Shown here one piece after another: positions 24,401 to 37,600 of a DNA stretch of 64,000 bases. Where the stretch lies: positions 1 through 64,000 of the forward strand of contig NJFT01000201.1 in the NCBI GenBank assembly GCA_002221725.1, in the 5' to 3' direction. The DNA comes from Scedosporium boydii (lineage: Eukaryota; Ascomycota; Sordariomycetes; Microascales; Microascaceae). Position 1 is the stretch's first letter. Every line of letters begins with the position of its first letter. The notes under the pieces were generated by a model. That model was given only the letters and a program-made list of their open reading frames with translations. It was not told the DNA's origin and ran no database searches. The position numbers were made by a program, and so were the translations under genes.

Positions 24401-27345
24401 TCGTGACTTTCTTTCCACTTGTTCTCCTTCCTTATTCATGCCGGCCACACACATCTCTCTCGTGTTCTGTCAAGCGCCCCCTTGCCTCATCGCAGGTACT
24501 TAGCCCCGGATTTTCCCTTAGTCTTTCTTAGTGTCTTCCTGCACCCTTCGTTGTATTTTTCGTTCCGGAACATTAAAAATGGCGGGGAAAGGAAACTATG
24601 ACGACAGAGAAATTGGATTTTCTCAATTGTAAATTGTTCCGCTGCGTTGCCATTGTCGTGTCCCGCCCCCCACAAAAAGCCCCGTCCTTGTTGCGTTGCA
24701 AGCGAAAGCTTCAATTCGACGTTCGCATCTTTTTTATCTTCGGCCGAGTAAAGATTCTCTCTTCTTAATGCAATGAAACTCCACACCAGGTCGAACCTTG
24801 ATAGTTCCGTACGTTCTTAAAGAGATTTTTACAGATTTTTACATGTGGCATAACATAATGCGTACGGAATGGAATTTACGAATCGCCCCAGGTGCCCCCT
24901 TCTCCAGAATTCTCCAACTCTTTTCTGCCCAAGCTTTTTTGTTTTGTTTTGATCTCACACTAGCTAATAAGACTGGCCATCATCTCCGCAATCTTCCCAT
25001 CTTCCCGATACGCTTATCCTTCTCCCCGAAGAGCAGGGCTAAGATGGAAGGGAACCCCCCTCATATTAGCTGAGGATCTGCAAATGCTCTGCGGGCAAAA
25101 CCGACTAGGACAGGCTAGGTTTCGGGGGTTGCTCCCTTGAACACCCTGACCTTCCTTTTGGGATATCTTCCTATCTCGAGGGTCGAGAAAGTGCCAACCG
25201 GCGCCAAGCCAAGGATTCAATGCTAATGCTAGTATAGTTTCCAAATCAACTATGAACTAATATGAGAGAGAAAAAAAATGAGTTAGAACTGCAACTAGCA
25301 TCAAGCCATGGAAAAAGCAAACACTCGGAAGCCTCGCAGCACTCACACGTAATACAAACTACCGAAACTCCCTCAACTTGCCGCATAAGAGAGGGGGGTG
25401 AACATTATCATATCTAGTGCGAGAAATGGGAAAAGGGTCTTGTGAATGAAACTCTTGCCTCCGGAATGCCAACCAGCAGGAACGTGTTGTCATTTCGGAC
25501 TTGGCCGCCATACAAGCTTCGCTGGCAAAAGAGGGCTGTACAGCAAGGTAACCCCAACCTCTAGGCTTTGGCATTGCCCGTCATACATTGCACATTGAAG
25601 AAAGCCTGGAGTATGACGCAGGAAACAAGAAAGAAGAAAAAAAAAAAAAAAGTCCCAGAAATAAACCAGCTCTGCCCATGTAACTGACTGTTGTGCACAG
25701 CCCAGCTCACGGGCATCCCGGAAGGCCTGGGGAAGCTGACAGAAGATATGAGCCCTACATCTCGTTGAGTACGAAACGCCGTCGTCCAGTCATGTTCCGA
25801 AGCTTCCATCCCCAGATACGAAGGAGGTCTATCTTGTATACGCAAGTACACCACCATACTACCATGCTGGGTAGGAACATGGCTCCATCTCCGTATTCCC
25901 TACCTTTCTCCAACGCGCCGGGGAAGTAACATCAAACAGATAATGCTCGCCAAAAAGTTACCTTCCTCCTTCAACCAACTGATGTGCTCATACCCCCATT
26001 CCACGCCAACCCAACTTACACGTAATCGCACACACTCTCTCGCTATCAACGTATTATCACCTATAGTACTTCGTAGACCAGCCCACTTTCTCTTGTCCTG
26101 GTGTCTCCCTCGCTCGGCGTAACGCAATACACGCCTCAATCTCACAACTTTTTTTTTTTTTGAGTTGCTAATAATAATACTCCCCCTTCTTTACCGGAAA
26201 CTCAAATCGGTCATCCCTTACGGCCCAGCTCTCACGGAATCCTCCCCTCCCTTTCCTTCTCAGCCCCCAATTCCTTAACTTTCTCGTTTTGACTTTTCCC
26301 CCGGCCTCTCCCACCCCGCCCCTTTTCCCTCCCCCAGACGGCGCAGTGCAGTGTATAATACCGTCTCCCCGGATTTTACCCTTCAGGGGAAATGAGAAGG
26401 ATTCGCATTCCCCGTGGGGGAATAAGATAGAAGGTTTAAGATGGGTCGGGGGTGGGTTATGAAGAAACAGGGAGAGAGCGCCAGCGCCGGACAATGGTTT
26501 CACGAGGGCTAAGCCACCGCACACAAACGTGTTCCTTTTGCGCATCTGTGACAATTTCGAGTTGTAAGATGTAAGTTTGTAAAATGGCACCTCGCTGTAT
26601 GCGATGTTTACGTCAAGGCCAAGTACTTCACGAAGGCTTAGAGTTGTAGAGATAAAAGTAGATCAATAAAAGTGTTGGAATTTTCTGCAAGCCGCTAACA
26701 TAGGAAATGAATCCCGAATATGCCACCTAATTCCCAGTAATGACTCGGAAGCCGGTTAGACCAGCTTGTTTCTCGAGTTCCCCTTTTCTAAATAGAGCCT
26801 TAATCCATCTCTTGATGATACCCTCGTACAGTCCCTTCCGTACCCCGATGGGGGAAAAAATAATCGTTCAACAAATGAAAATAAAAAACGAACAGTAACT
26901 TTTTTAGTATTCAGTCCCTTGCCCATTGTCGCTTTTTCTGATTGTTGAAACAGGCCAAAGCTTCACCTGGTCATTGTTTGACAGGTTGGAGAAGACCAAG
27001 TTATAAATCAAGTAGGACGCGAGAGAGAAGTCAAGGAATAGAAAGAAAACCTGGCCCTCCATGGAACCGTCAATTAAATAGGTCAAAAAAACTTTAAAAA
27101 GGCCTCGACTGTCTCGCAAAATCGTGGTCCTCGAAAAAAACGCCGATTCCCTCTATCCGTCTATATCCAGGGTTCGTCATGTCGTCATCTTTTTTTTTTT
27201 TGTCTTTTTGAGGGGGTATTTATTCTTGGTTGTGGTTGTTTTTGATGTAGTTTATAAGGTGTGAGGAGAGTTGTTGGCGAAATTGGGTGCGAGTATATAT
27301 GAAAGGGTGAAATGAACACACACGGATTTCCCGAATTGCCTAGCA

Positions 27346-28287
27346 TCAAGGCATTGGCAATTGTCTAGGGAAATCCGGTCTGTTGATAATGTCCGCTAGG
27401 GAGATGCCAGCACTCCTGGTACCCTTCAGCGCGGGCACGACTGGTTGAGCTGGGGCTTCTACCTGGGGTTCCATGGGAGGGAGGATTGGTGCCTTCTGCT
27501 GAGGGTGGAGAGAAAGGTTTCGCAGGGTCGTGATAGGAGGCAGGTCCAGAGCGGCATTGATGTAGGGTCGTAGTCTCGGGGAGTGAGCCGGGGTCGCGAT
27601 AGGAGTGTGGTCAGGAGTAGGCGACAGCGAGTCGTGGGAGAAAGTTGGCGACGAAGGCGCGGTCGACATGGGAGAGTTGGGTCGCGACCTCTTCGACTGA
27701 CGCGGGTTTCTGTAGTGGCTGTCGAAAGGGTCGTAGTCGCCAAATGTCCTGGTAGGGTGGGCATTGGGGTATGTGGGCAAGCCCCGGCTGGGGTAGTGCT
27801 GAGTTCGGTACATGTGAGGAGCAAGCGTGTCTCTGGCGAACAAGGCGACATCACCGGGATAAGCGTGGGAGGCAGGAACGGCGTAAGATGAGTACGACTG
27901 AGGGGGAGACACGTTTGGCGAGGCCAATGTCGACGTGGGAGCGGAGCGGATAGCTCTGGGAGCAGGTGGAGGAGGAGGAAGCATGCTGTCGGCCTGGAGT
28001 TGCTGGTGGGCCCGGTTACCTCGCTTCGAGTTGGCGTTGTTGTGTATTCTCGAGTGACGAGTCAACTCGTCGGAGCGGGAGAACTTCTTGCTGCATCCGG
28101 GGAACTGGCAGGCATGGGGCTTCTCGCCAGTGTGGGTTCGGATGTGCCTAGTCTGATGCTCTAACCGGTGGAAGGCCTTGTCGCACATCGTGCACTTGTA
28201 AGGTCGGGGCAACTCGGTAGGGGCATCGGAGGTCTGGCGACCATTCGGGACGGGCCCGTTGGGCTTGAGATTCGTTGAAGAGGCCAT
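27346..28287 (-). CDS. creA: CreA/Cre1-type C2H2 zinc-finger carbon catabolite repressor, short at the C-terminus
   Basis: A single exon encodes 313 aa. The start at 28287 is the first ATG downstream of a TATA box (28501-28508). The frame stays open further 5' but has only non-ATG codons. Two C2H2 fingers lie at C32/C35/H48/H52 and C60/C65/H78/H82, joined by the HTGEKPH linker. They carry the RLEHQTRH and RSDELTRH recognition helices that are near-invariant in CreA and Mig1. Downstream are a Pro/Ser-rich region and the CreA-specific block KRSRPNSP through [19 protein letters not shown]. The protein ends soon after [10 protein letters not shown], whereas typical CreA proteins (about 400-416 aa) continue with a conserved VPQVPKVAVQDLL-like segment that is absent here. 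CreA represses genes for alternative carbon sources by binding SYGGRG sites in the nucleus. It could be a shortened orthologue or a paralogue. Confidence 0.88.
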   Translation of the reverse strand: MASSTNLKPNGPVPNGRQTSDAPTELPRPYKCTMCDKAFHRLEHQTRHIRTHTGEKPHACQFPGCSKKFSRSDELTRHSRIHNNANSKRGNRAHQQLQADSMLPPPPPAPRAIRSAPTSTLASPNVSPPQSYSSYAVPASHAYPGDVALFARDTLAPHMYRTQHYPSRGLPTYPNAHPTRTFGDYDPFDSHYRNPRQSKRSRPNSPMSTAPSSPTFSHDSLSPTPDHTPIATPAHSPRLRPYINAALDLPPITTLRNLSLHPQQKAPILPPMEPQVEAPAQPVVPALKGTRSAGISLADIINRPDFPRQLPMP

Positions 28288-28500
28288 CGTAACTGTTACT
28301 ATGGCCGATCGCCCAAGGTTGGAAAGGCTGGTGGGTTCTGAAGGCGATGTGTAGGTGTCCTTCAGTGACGTCGACGGAGAGACCAAGAGTCGATAAGGAG
28401 CTATGGCGTATTGGTTGGGTTGTGGGACAGCTAAGCCGGTAAGCTGTTGTTGTTAGATGTTAAGCTGGTCGAGACCGAACGACGAGAAGGTTGGAGAGCT

Positions 28501-28508
28501 ATTATATA
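28501..28508 (-). promoter_or_regulatory. TATA box of the CreA-like gene
   Basis: The reverse strand reads TATATAAT, 214 bases upstream of the proposed ATG. It predicts a transcript start near 28470 and a leader of about 180 nt with no upstream ATG, which supports the chosen start. Confidence 0.6.
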
Positions 28509-28648
28509 CTCTCACTTCTGCAGTTGAGTGTTCTTAATCTTAAGATGTCAGAGGGAAGAGAGTCTCATCGCTGGAGGGAACGGGGCAGTGGGCTGGCTTT
28601 TATGAAAGGAATTTTCTAAGGAGGGTGAAGGGGAGAAACGTTGGGGGG

Positions 28649-28675
28649 GTGGGGTGTGTGGGGTGGGGTGTGGAG
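28649..28675. promoter_or_regulatory. Cluster of four CreA-type binding sites (SYGGRG)
   Basis: On the plus strand GTGGGG occurs at 28649-28654, 28658-28663 and 28663-28668, and GTGGAG at 28670-28675. All fit the CreA consensus SYGGRG, about 140-170 bases upstream of the TATA box. Further GCGGGG matches lie near 28769 and 28838. Paired close sites are the known requirement for strong CreA control, so autoregulation is inferred. A low-complexity G/T tract is the alternative explanation. Confidence 0.5.
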
Positions 28676-28709
28676 TGTGGGAGAGAGCTTGTCGGGGTGT
28701 GGCTAAAGA

Positions 28710-28760
28710 TTTTTTTTTTTCCTTCCTTTTTCTTTTTTTTTTTTTCGTTTTTCTTTTTAT
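28710..28760. repeat. T-rich low-complexity tract
   Basis: Long T runs interrupted by CC and CG lie between the SYGGRG cluster and the distal flank of the CreA-like gene. Poly(dA:dT) tracts of this kind commonly exclude nucleosomes in fungal promoters. Confidence 0.6.
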
Positions 28761-31544
28761 CGCACGGCGGGGGCTCGGCGAGAAGGGGGGGAGATGGGGG
28801 GCCCTGGCTAAGACCGTAGGTACGTACCATTTTCCAAAGCGGGGACGCCCTCGAGCAGGCTGCTCTGGTGTCAATACGGGGGTACTTTCAGTGCTTGACG
28901 ACTTCGGCCAAACTCAGCCGAGGAGCCCCGACCTCGACTTCTCCTTGGTCTCGGTCAACATCTTGATGGAGTAAAAATACATTGTACGGAGCATAGGATT
29001 ATTGAACAAATTTCTCCCCTTCTTTTAAGAATCCCTCTCACGCTCTACTGATCGATATTCTCATGGTCCCCCTTTTCAGTCACTTGTCAATTATCACCGC
29101 CGGAGTCCCCTCGTACAATGCCAAGTAATGGAAGGTTCGCTTGCTCAATTCTGCTGGGGAGAGATACCGAAAAGGGTACCCTTTCGGCTTTACTCTCCAT
29201 TGCTGTCGGAGAGGTACCTGGAGAGAAGACGGGGGGCTTTGGGGGGTGTGGGTGGAAGAGCGGGTGTCAAGGCGGATTTGGGGGGGGAAGGGGGTACGAG
29301 AACGGGCAGCGGAAAAGGCTGCGATACGGCACACGCCCCCCATCTCAAATCGACAGGTTAGACCCACCCCTTGCTCCCAAGCCCGCACAGAGGCCCAGAC
29401 AGATGCGCACGGTACCAATGACACAACCTACACTACAGTACGGCTCTGATGGGTGATGAGCAAGATATGGGGGTGTATGACAGGGGGGCTTTCTGCTCCG
29501 TGTTCTCTCCTCAGGAGAGTTTTTTTTGGGCATGTGCTGAGCTGAGTGAGCCGAACAAACTTGCTCAGGAATTCTGGGGTATGGCCCATGGGGCAAATCT
29601 GTTGTTGGTGGAGAGTTTGTCTCACAACTTGTGATTCATCAATCCATGCCTCTTCTAAACCCAGTTGGTCGTTTTGGCCTTTGGATTGGCTGCCCCTGAA
29701 GAGAGGAACAGGAGAGAGACAGAGCAACTTGTTTCTTCCCAGCGCTAAAAGCAAAGGAAAGACATGTACGGAGTAGTTGTGCGTTGTGCATGGCATGAAT
29801 TCATTCCAAATATGGGAGGGCCAGCTTGTCTACATACCAGAGGCAGCCTTCATCATCAACGCGTGTGGAGGCGCGAAGGTGATTTGGACTGGTACTGGTT
29901 GCTTGCTACTTGAGGAAGAGAGCCATCAGCTGGCGTTTTAAGTACATCGATGCGGTGTACAGAGACATCAATATCACGCTAATAAGAGAGCATGTGTCAA
30001 GTACTTTCTACCTTCCCGTCGTGTCTCTCAGACACTCTGAGCAATGTCAATCCTAACTGTGGTATCTATGAATGGACTCTGGCTGAAGAGAGGCCGTCCG
30101 TAATGTCTTATCGCTCTCAATGCTGGAGAGGATGGGTCATATGTGCTCTTTACATGTCGCCTAAACAGCCCAGGCTGGCAACCTTGAACGTGCCACTCCG
30201 TTGGTCGTGATTCGGGGACATAATCGGCGGTTCGTGCTCAGGAAAGCATTCATAGAATGGGCAGAGAAATAATAAAAAAAAAATTAAAAAGATTACCTTT
30301 GTAAATGCTCTAAGAAAAAGAAAAGAACAAAAAAAGAGAAGAAAAAAAAAGGACCCTGTTCTCAAACGACCTGTGTGCTCTAGTTTCCTGTCATGATTGG
30401 ACAGTCGCCTAAAAATTGGTGGGTTTTGCCTGCTGCTCTTGAGCAATACGAATGATTTTTTGATGGAGAATATACTTCGTATACTGGTCTGTAAGAGGCT
30501 CTTGCGTAACGTCTTGGCCCGCCGATTCCAATCTCGAAGCCCGCTCACCGAATATAATATATGCTATTGAAGATACGGGTTGGATGGTTGCCCTAACCGT
30601 CTCCGTCTGGCGTCATAAGCGATGCAAATTAACAATGATTGGGATATTGATAGGCAAATTTTGGACTGCACCAGGTATTCCCAAGGCAGAGCCGGGGCTG
30701 ATACTTATTCCCGGTGAGGACTAGGAGCCGCCCTCGGACTGCGAACGACAAAGGCCGGGAGAGGGCAAGTAAATGTGTGTGGATGGAAAAAGAACAGCTT
30801 TGATATAGAGCGACGTACGGAGTATCTACTGTTCAATTGAAGTTCGAGGAACCCGTCGTAATCTTGATCCGATTCAAGTTTGACCTGCTTGTACGAAGTA
30901 GAGGACCAAGCATTGATAGACCAGAAAAAAACCCCACGGCGCCAAGGCGTAGGGTAAATTTCTTTTTCCTCACGTTCAGTAATAATCCTCACCAAGGAAA
31001 CAGAATAAAATAAAATAATCTTAATGGTCCCTCAAAATAACGGGATGGGATTAGAACAAAGGCGAAGAAAACCACGAGGGAAACAGTACCTCCTCCGTGA
31101 TATCGCAAGGCCCCGTCCATCTCAAATCAACCCAATAATTCTTTACGGCTGACTAGCTTCGGGATTCGGTATCGAGGATGGCACTCTTCATGGAGCGCTG
31201 AGAGTGCACATGCCCGTACACAGGTACTTTCGTATATTAATCCTCCCTCCCCACGCTGCTCGATTGTGCGTCATCGTCCTCGACCACAACGATGTCACCG
31301 ACCCATAATGAGACACACGTGCTTAGGAGGACCGAAATTTGACATCTGATTCTCCTTGTACAATCCACCATGTACGATATGTGCAGGTACCCTGTCGCAG
31401 GAAAGCCGTCAAGTGGAGACTGGCTCCGTTAAGCTAGTGATGAGAACAGAGCCAATGGGCTCCTAGGGCCTCGTACGGTACGGTCTTCAAGGACAGCCTG
31501 CGAAAAAGCATCATTGATCCTCCTTTTTTGGCATGTTCATTTTG

Positions 31545-31596
<52 letters not shown>
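31545..31596 (+). repeat. Uninterrupted 52-nt poly(A) run
   Basis: Fifty-two consecutive A residues are flanked by ttttg on the left and tcccgac on the right. It could be the tail of a retroposed sequence lying to its left. No target-site duplication of the right flank was found to the left, and no element body was recognised, so a simple homopolymer expansion is equally possible. Confidence 0.85.
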
Positions 31597-31600
<4 letters not shown>

Positions 31601-34600
31601 GACAAAATATAAGATGCTCCTATGATGACGAAGATACAGGCCCAGCGATGAAGAATAGGAGACCCCGGGTGAAATATTCTGGGCGATTTGTCTTGTTCGG
31701 TATCTAATGTGGCAGCTTATTGCGATTTCGTGGGGTGGCATCTGCCAAGCATCGGGGCATGAGCTGACTTGTGCTTACCGAACTTCTGGGAAACTGGAGG
31801 CAGTGAAGGGGGTCCAGCTGGTCCAGTGAGAGAGTGAAATTCGCTCACGACTTTTACCTGCAGGTGCTCTCTCTTCCCTCTGTGGTGGACAATTTGCAAG
31901 TACAGCTCGTCGTGATGCTTTGATCTCCGTCGTGGGGGTTCCCTTGTGTCAGGGGGGAGCTTCATACTTCCAGGAGAAACCCCACGGGACGCAAGCACGC
32001 GTGTCCAGCTCCTTTCCACCCACACCCACCCCAGAAAGTTTGCTGCGGTTGCGCTTCGTAGGAGGGCGCGACATGCTTCAATGTGCGGACGAAAGAGCCA
32101 GCACTTGGAGAGAGGAGTACGTATCCCCTAAGCAAGAAGAAATGCCGTTGTGAGGGAACATTGAACCTCTGTCCCGTGCCTGGAACTGGATCCCGATAAG
32201 GTGTGGGGGGTGGCGAACCTTTCCCCTCCAGCTGGGGTTTGGAGTCCTCGCTGATAGGATCAATGGCACAATGAAAACAACAATATTGAATCTTATTATT
32301 AGACAAACGACCTCGACCCATGTGGTCATCAGGTGATGACAAGTACCCAACCAGCCAAGTTTTGGTGACAGTGTACTTTGTTCCAAAGTGTCTGAGTCTC
32401 AGCGAGTACCAAATGAGCACGGTCGTCTCGGATCATTAGATTTGCTTGATCAACGACGGCGGCTGTTCTGAGTGGAGGGACCCTGAACCTTCCTACGCAA
32501 ACAGGATCCTCAGATTCTTCTTGTCGCGTCTGACGAAATTCTCACTCGAATGCACTCATATGGATGGGCAAGGTTCGGAAGAAAATGGCATCAGTTCCCG
32601 AACTGAATCCCCACCAGTGGGGAGTCAGGCTATGCCAGCGACGACTCCGGGACGGGGAGTCAGAAACAACAACTGCCAGCCAGCCATTTCCTGTAACCAG
32701 ACTGATAACGCCATTGCACTAGTGTACCCCATACTCAAAGACGGACACTACTGAAAATTGATCTCAACGAAGCGCTCTGTCGGCGCTAAGATCGAGTGCT
32801 TTGTACGGAGTACGCTATGGCGTACACTGGCTATTCAATCTTCCGTCAAATGGACCTCGGTGCGCAGTTTACCCTAAAAGTGCTCTTTAACCTCGTACCT
32901 CATTCCGAGCCGATTTTCGGACCCAGGCTCTTTGACACTACGGCTCTCTCATCAAATTCTCTGCCGGTGCTCTCTCTTTGTCGGGAAATGCACCAAGGGA
33001 TCAAATGTCGGTGCCGTGCGCACGAACATGTACCTCCTTCGTCTCCTCTTCGGCAAGGAGAAAAACCAATATTCAAATATTATTAATGTTAGCCCTGGTC
33101 AGCCATCCACAGAAGTTTACTCCTTGCCACAAACACAGGCTGAGGTAATTAGACTGTACTGAACTCGCTCCGAGGTGAACCCCGGAATCTGCTTTGGGGG
33201 GGGTCCAGTGGTCTGAGACGGAATGCCGGGTCACTGTCCCCGATGCCTTGCCCATTGCTTTTGGCCCTTGGGTTCTGAAAATCTTCCCCCTTTCCATGCC
33301 CCAAGGTCCCAGGGCATGCGGAGAACAAGGGGGCGTGTACTTCACCGGGTCTCGGTCTAGATTGCGTGAGCATTGCTTGGTTTCCTAGTTTACTTCGTAA
33401 GGGCATCGGCGGCCATATTTACAAGGGAAGCTTCCTTCTTGTCGTGGTTCCCCCTTGACTATTTGTGTTCGTGCCTCACCGGACTAGGTGAGAAAGGAAA
33501 CTCGAGTTCACCAGACACATAATTGTGATGGACCTTGCAGCTCCAGTGCGTGGGGGTTCACAAACTCTGTTGGAAAATCCACCTCTTTGGCACCCTCCAA
33601 CAGGAGCATTGACAGCTCGGTACTCCTAGTAGAAGTGTTCACAAATGAGGCGTGAAATATTGATTCGTATTTCGTTCTCTTGCAAGCCCCCATTGCACCC
33701 GGAGGCAGATAGACAATCATCAATATCACCCCCCTTCTTGCTTCCTGAAGCTTAAACTGGGCTCCAAGCACCAGGTACCCCCCTGACACCCTACAGGATG
33801 TGGCTTGTTTCCACCAAGCTGGGTAACATGGGGAAGACGGATGCACCCCCCGGGTTCCACGGGCCAACTTTTTGCTTCCAAGAGGTGCTTTTGGTTTGCT
33901 GTACTTTCCCAAACAAAAGCAATTGATCCCCGTCAACAAATTTTTTTTTTGCAACCCCGAACCGAAAATGGTGGCCGACTTTGGGAACCGGATCGTTGAT
34001 GCGCCATGTTCTACTCGCCCACAGCTACCTCCGAAAGGTCTTATCAAACTTCTGAACTAATAAGTGGCGCGCCAATCACACAAGAGGAAGCGTCGTCGAC
34101 CGAGACCACGTCGTACTCTCGTACCTAAATGTGGGGATGGAATGCCTGCGAAGTAGCTTTTTGAGGTGTCAGGCAAGATAGCTTGTCAATTCGGGGCAGA
34201 CACACCCCTGCTTCCTACCCAGGCTTGGCACCAGGAACCAACCCTTCCCGTCTGGGGACCCTGGAAAATTCCTGCGAAGTACTCAGGAGAAGGTGGCAAA
34301 AGGTTCAGTGGAAGAAAAGAAAAAATTCCAGGAGGCCTTGAATGCTAGCACTCTACTGTGATGATTGCAATTTCGAATGAATTTTTTTTTTCTTTTACAA
34401 TCGGCATGCGATATGACTCGTCGTTTGAGAAGTGGGCTCCAATACTATACTTGAAGTACATCCCTGACGAGAGAGCCCATCGTTGAACGTTTGGGATGCG
34501 AGGTTAGAAGACCTGTGATGCATCCATAATTACTGTTCGGTAATATGATGTTTGCTTATTCCTGAGTGAAACACCATTAATTCCAGTAATTCAAGGACTT

Positions 34601-37600
34601 CGCACTCTGGCAATCCCTGTGAATACACAACTAATACTCGAGACATGTATTGAAGGCACATTGGTCATCTCTATGTCATTCATCCTTCGTAAGAAATATG
34701 GAGTGCGAAGCAGGTCTTGGATACTCCGAGAATTCTCCAAGTTCCCAACCAGGAGCACACAAATGCCGGTCGATAACCTCTGCAGGAAGACGGTAGATTT
34801 GAGGTAGGTTGAAGGGACATGTGCACCTTCCCTCAATTCGTTAGTATTAGAATGCATCACAACTCTCATATGTTACAAGGCTATCAAGCAGCTCGGAAGC
34901 CTCCATGGGATCGGGGGAAGCACATGTCACTGTTTGATCCAGTTTCCAAGTGTGCGTGGAGCATGTGATTCCGTTGTGATGGAGATAGCAGTCGGCGATC
35001 CTCCGAAGCGGAAGGAACACACTTACACCAGAAAACCGGGGACTCTATCACTACTACGATAAAACCTTCCCCGTCTCACACAATAGATTCGCTGCGATGT
35101 GGGACAACCTCAGCATTGGATCTACCAGAGAATGATATCACGGCGCGACTACAAAGTACGGAGCTGTAGAAATATTACCATCTCAATCACCCCCATAGCT
35201 CCTCCATTAGCCTGCGTTTCCTTAGTATCTGATCCTAGGTGCGTGCATCAACCCGATGGAAGTCAACGTCAGTTTCAAAGAGCCTTTGGTGTGAAGGGAT
35301 CAACGACGCAGTGCACTAAAACACCGATTGATAGTCAACGCCAGGTCGAGAACCCAGCACGACCATCATCAACCCTTGGGTGAACACTTGCTAGGCGCCC
35401 CGAAAAGAGTCTAACCTGGTTACGTCCAGGTAGGATTGACTGCAGCTCAAGGAGGATTGTCGGCATGTCCCAATGTCCACCGCCACCACTTGCGGTTCCG
35501 AAGCACAAGGTATCAAGGTTTGCGGATCTCAAGAACCACTTGCCAGATTCGTCACCTTTGCCGCCCACGCAAAACACCGACACGCCTCACCGAAACTTAG
35601 TGGAGCCGTGGCAGGGAAGATGCTGAGCTTCAGTGCAGGCACCCATTGATCCGAGGAAAGGTTCGTATCTCCGAGGCAGTTCCCTCGGTGAGCGGGATAT
35701 CGGGACAAACCACTACTAGCGTCCGTTAATGCGGAGGGGCTTGGCTTCACTTTTTGCATCATTCCGAGGATCGACTTCGTCGTGGTAAAGGTGGGGACCC
35801 TGGAGTTTTGGGGCTATGCCCTGTACCATCATCCACATGGTAAGGCGTCAAGCTTCCCTTTGCTCCTGTGAGTTTCGGTGGTGGCCTACCGCCTCCACTC
35901 TACACTATTAGTGTGCTCTAGAGGTGTGTGGTCAAAGAAAAGAGTTCTGGTACAAAGTACCGGGTGAATGGTGACTCAAAAATTTCGATCTAGAACTTCT
36001 CAGCACTAAAGTCGGCCGCGGCTTCTGAGGTGAGGCGGCAGTGTGGAGGGAACGGTAAGCAAAGAGGATACTCGCAGTTCAACCCGCTAATTTACCGCCC
36101 CGGTTACCTCCAAAGGGGACCAGTTTCGAATCATTGCCGGTTAACACTACCGTTACAAGATTGCAGGTCCATTACTAAATGCCACCGGCCAGATCGCTGC
36201 GAACCATCAACTGCCGTCACAGGCTTCCAAACTCTGTCCTCTTCGGCATTCATTATTTCTATAAACGATCTATGTCAACCCTCAGTAGCACAATAAATTC
36301 TTTGGCCCCAGAAAAAAAAATAATAAAAATTGAAAAATGGAAAAGATAAAGAAAGAAACACTTCGAATCCTTGGCAATGGCGTAATACGGAGAGAGGCCA
36401 TGTGAACATTCGACAATTTCTACCCCAGGATTTAGAAACATATCGTACGAAAAGACATCATTGTCAGTTTGGAAATGATCAGCTAAGTTAGTTTTTCGCC
36501 TTGCGACCAGCTCTCCTCGTAAACTACACCAATACTCAACCGCTCCGCATTTCGGAAACAGTCGATAAAGAAGTTGCGGTGACCCGGCCCAAGGCATAGA
36601 CCCCATTCCGAAATACCTCGGGAGAATCCGGCGTGAGCAAGAAGTTGCGCCATCCTTGCCATTTCTGAAGATCGCTTTATTTTTTTTTTAGGCGGTGCTT
36701 TCGCCCCTTCGCCTTTTACGGCTATGCACCCCATAGTGAATGACACACGAACCCCCATACCCCATGGCGTTATCTCATTCCCCCATATCTTTGGGGGGAG
36801 CGCCATTGACATAGCCTGACCAAGGAGAGACACGAGGGCAAGGCTCAAAGCCGGGTTGGATGGGTAAGTCCCCAAGCTCCCGTACTAACTATTCTCATCC
36901 ACCATATTTCGTACCACTCCCCACAACCATGACTAAAGGCAGGCCGGGGTTGGAGCACAGGGAAGGGCTTTATTACACCACGGGATATTGCTTCGTAAGA
37001 GCCTCTTTCGAATCGGGAAGGCAATGGGGCACGGCCACGGTCACGGCAACTCCGTTCAAATTCATATTCCCCCCGCCGTGTCGGGCCCCCATTGTCTGAT
37101 ATCGGGCCCCGTTTACCCCCCTACCCATGGGGAATGGGGAAGGTCCTGTGCGAATAGAAGGGCCACGATGCCTTGGCCTGGCCTAGCCAAGCTGCCTGTC
37201 CTTGTCTTACAAAGGCTCATGCGGTGGGGAGTGGAGCCGAGTGACCCCGAGTCGAATCTTGGCCGGGAGTTGAAGCTGGCAACAAGTTTACTGTTTGCTA
37301 CTGGCTGTTGGAGGGAGAATTGCTGGATCCATTGCTTCTCGTATGATCTAATGTTGTATGATACGTTGCAAGTCAATGTAATGCTGACTCTAGCCCACTA
37401 AAAAATAACTTCAATTGTTCTTATACCCAACATTTTTGGAGGAGAATTGCTGACTCAAGATGAGGACGTTTTCAAGTAGTGTACAAGTTTCCCGGTCTTA
37501 GTCTCCAAGATCAAATCTGGGGTGACCGCCAGATTCACATGCCAGAGAAGAATTGGAGAAGAAAACCACCTTATCCAAAAGAAAAAAAAATCGGGATCCA

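Larger units (their letters stand above)
11677..27345. other. 15.7-kb gene desert
   Basis: No gene, transposase, reverse transcriptase or RNA gene could be supported. All open frames are short, overlap on both strands and lack consistent splice extension; the longest (13149-13685 and 20377-20889, both +) show no known domain. By eye, base composition is near 50% GC rather than the A/T-rich state of heavily RIP-mutated transposons. Present are CT (13890-13904) and CA (14755-14771) microsatellites, many A/T homopolymers, and eleven exact or overlapping TACGRAGTA motifs, with a tight cluster at 21205-21410. It could hold non-coding transcripts or very decayed elements. Confidence 0.55.

Noticed and set aside
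11677..27345. Desert as a RIP-mutated transposon graveyard
   Set aside because: By eye it is not A/T-rich, and no transposase, integrase or reverse-transcriptase remnants were recognised. A computed RIP index would settle it.
28288..28386. 33-residue 5' extension of the CreA-like protein
   Set aside because: It would start at TTG. The first ATG after the TATA box is at 28287, and the extension does not resemble the CreA N-terminus.
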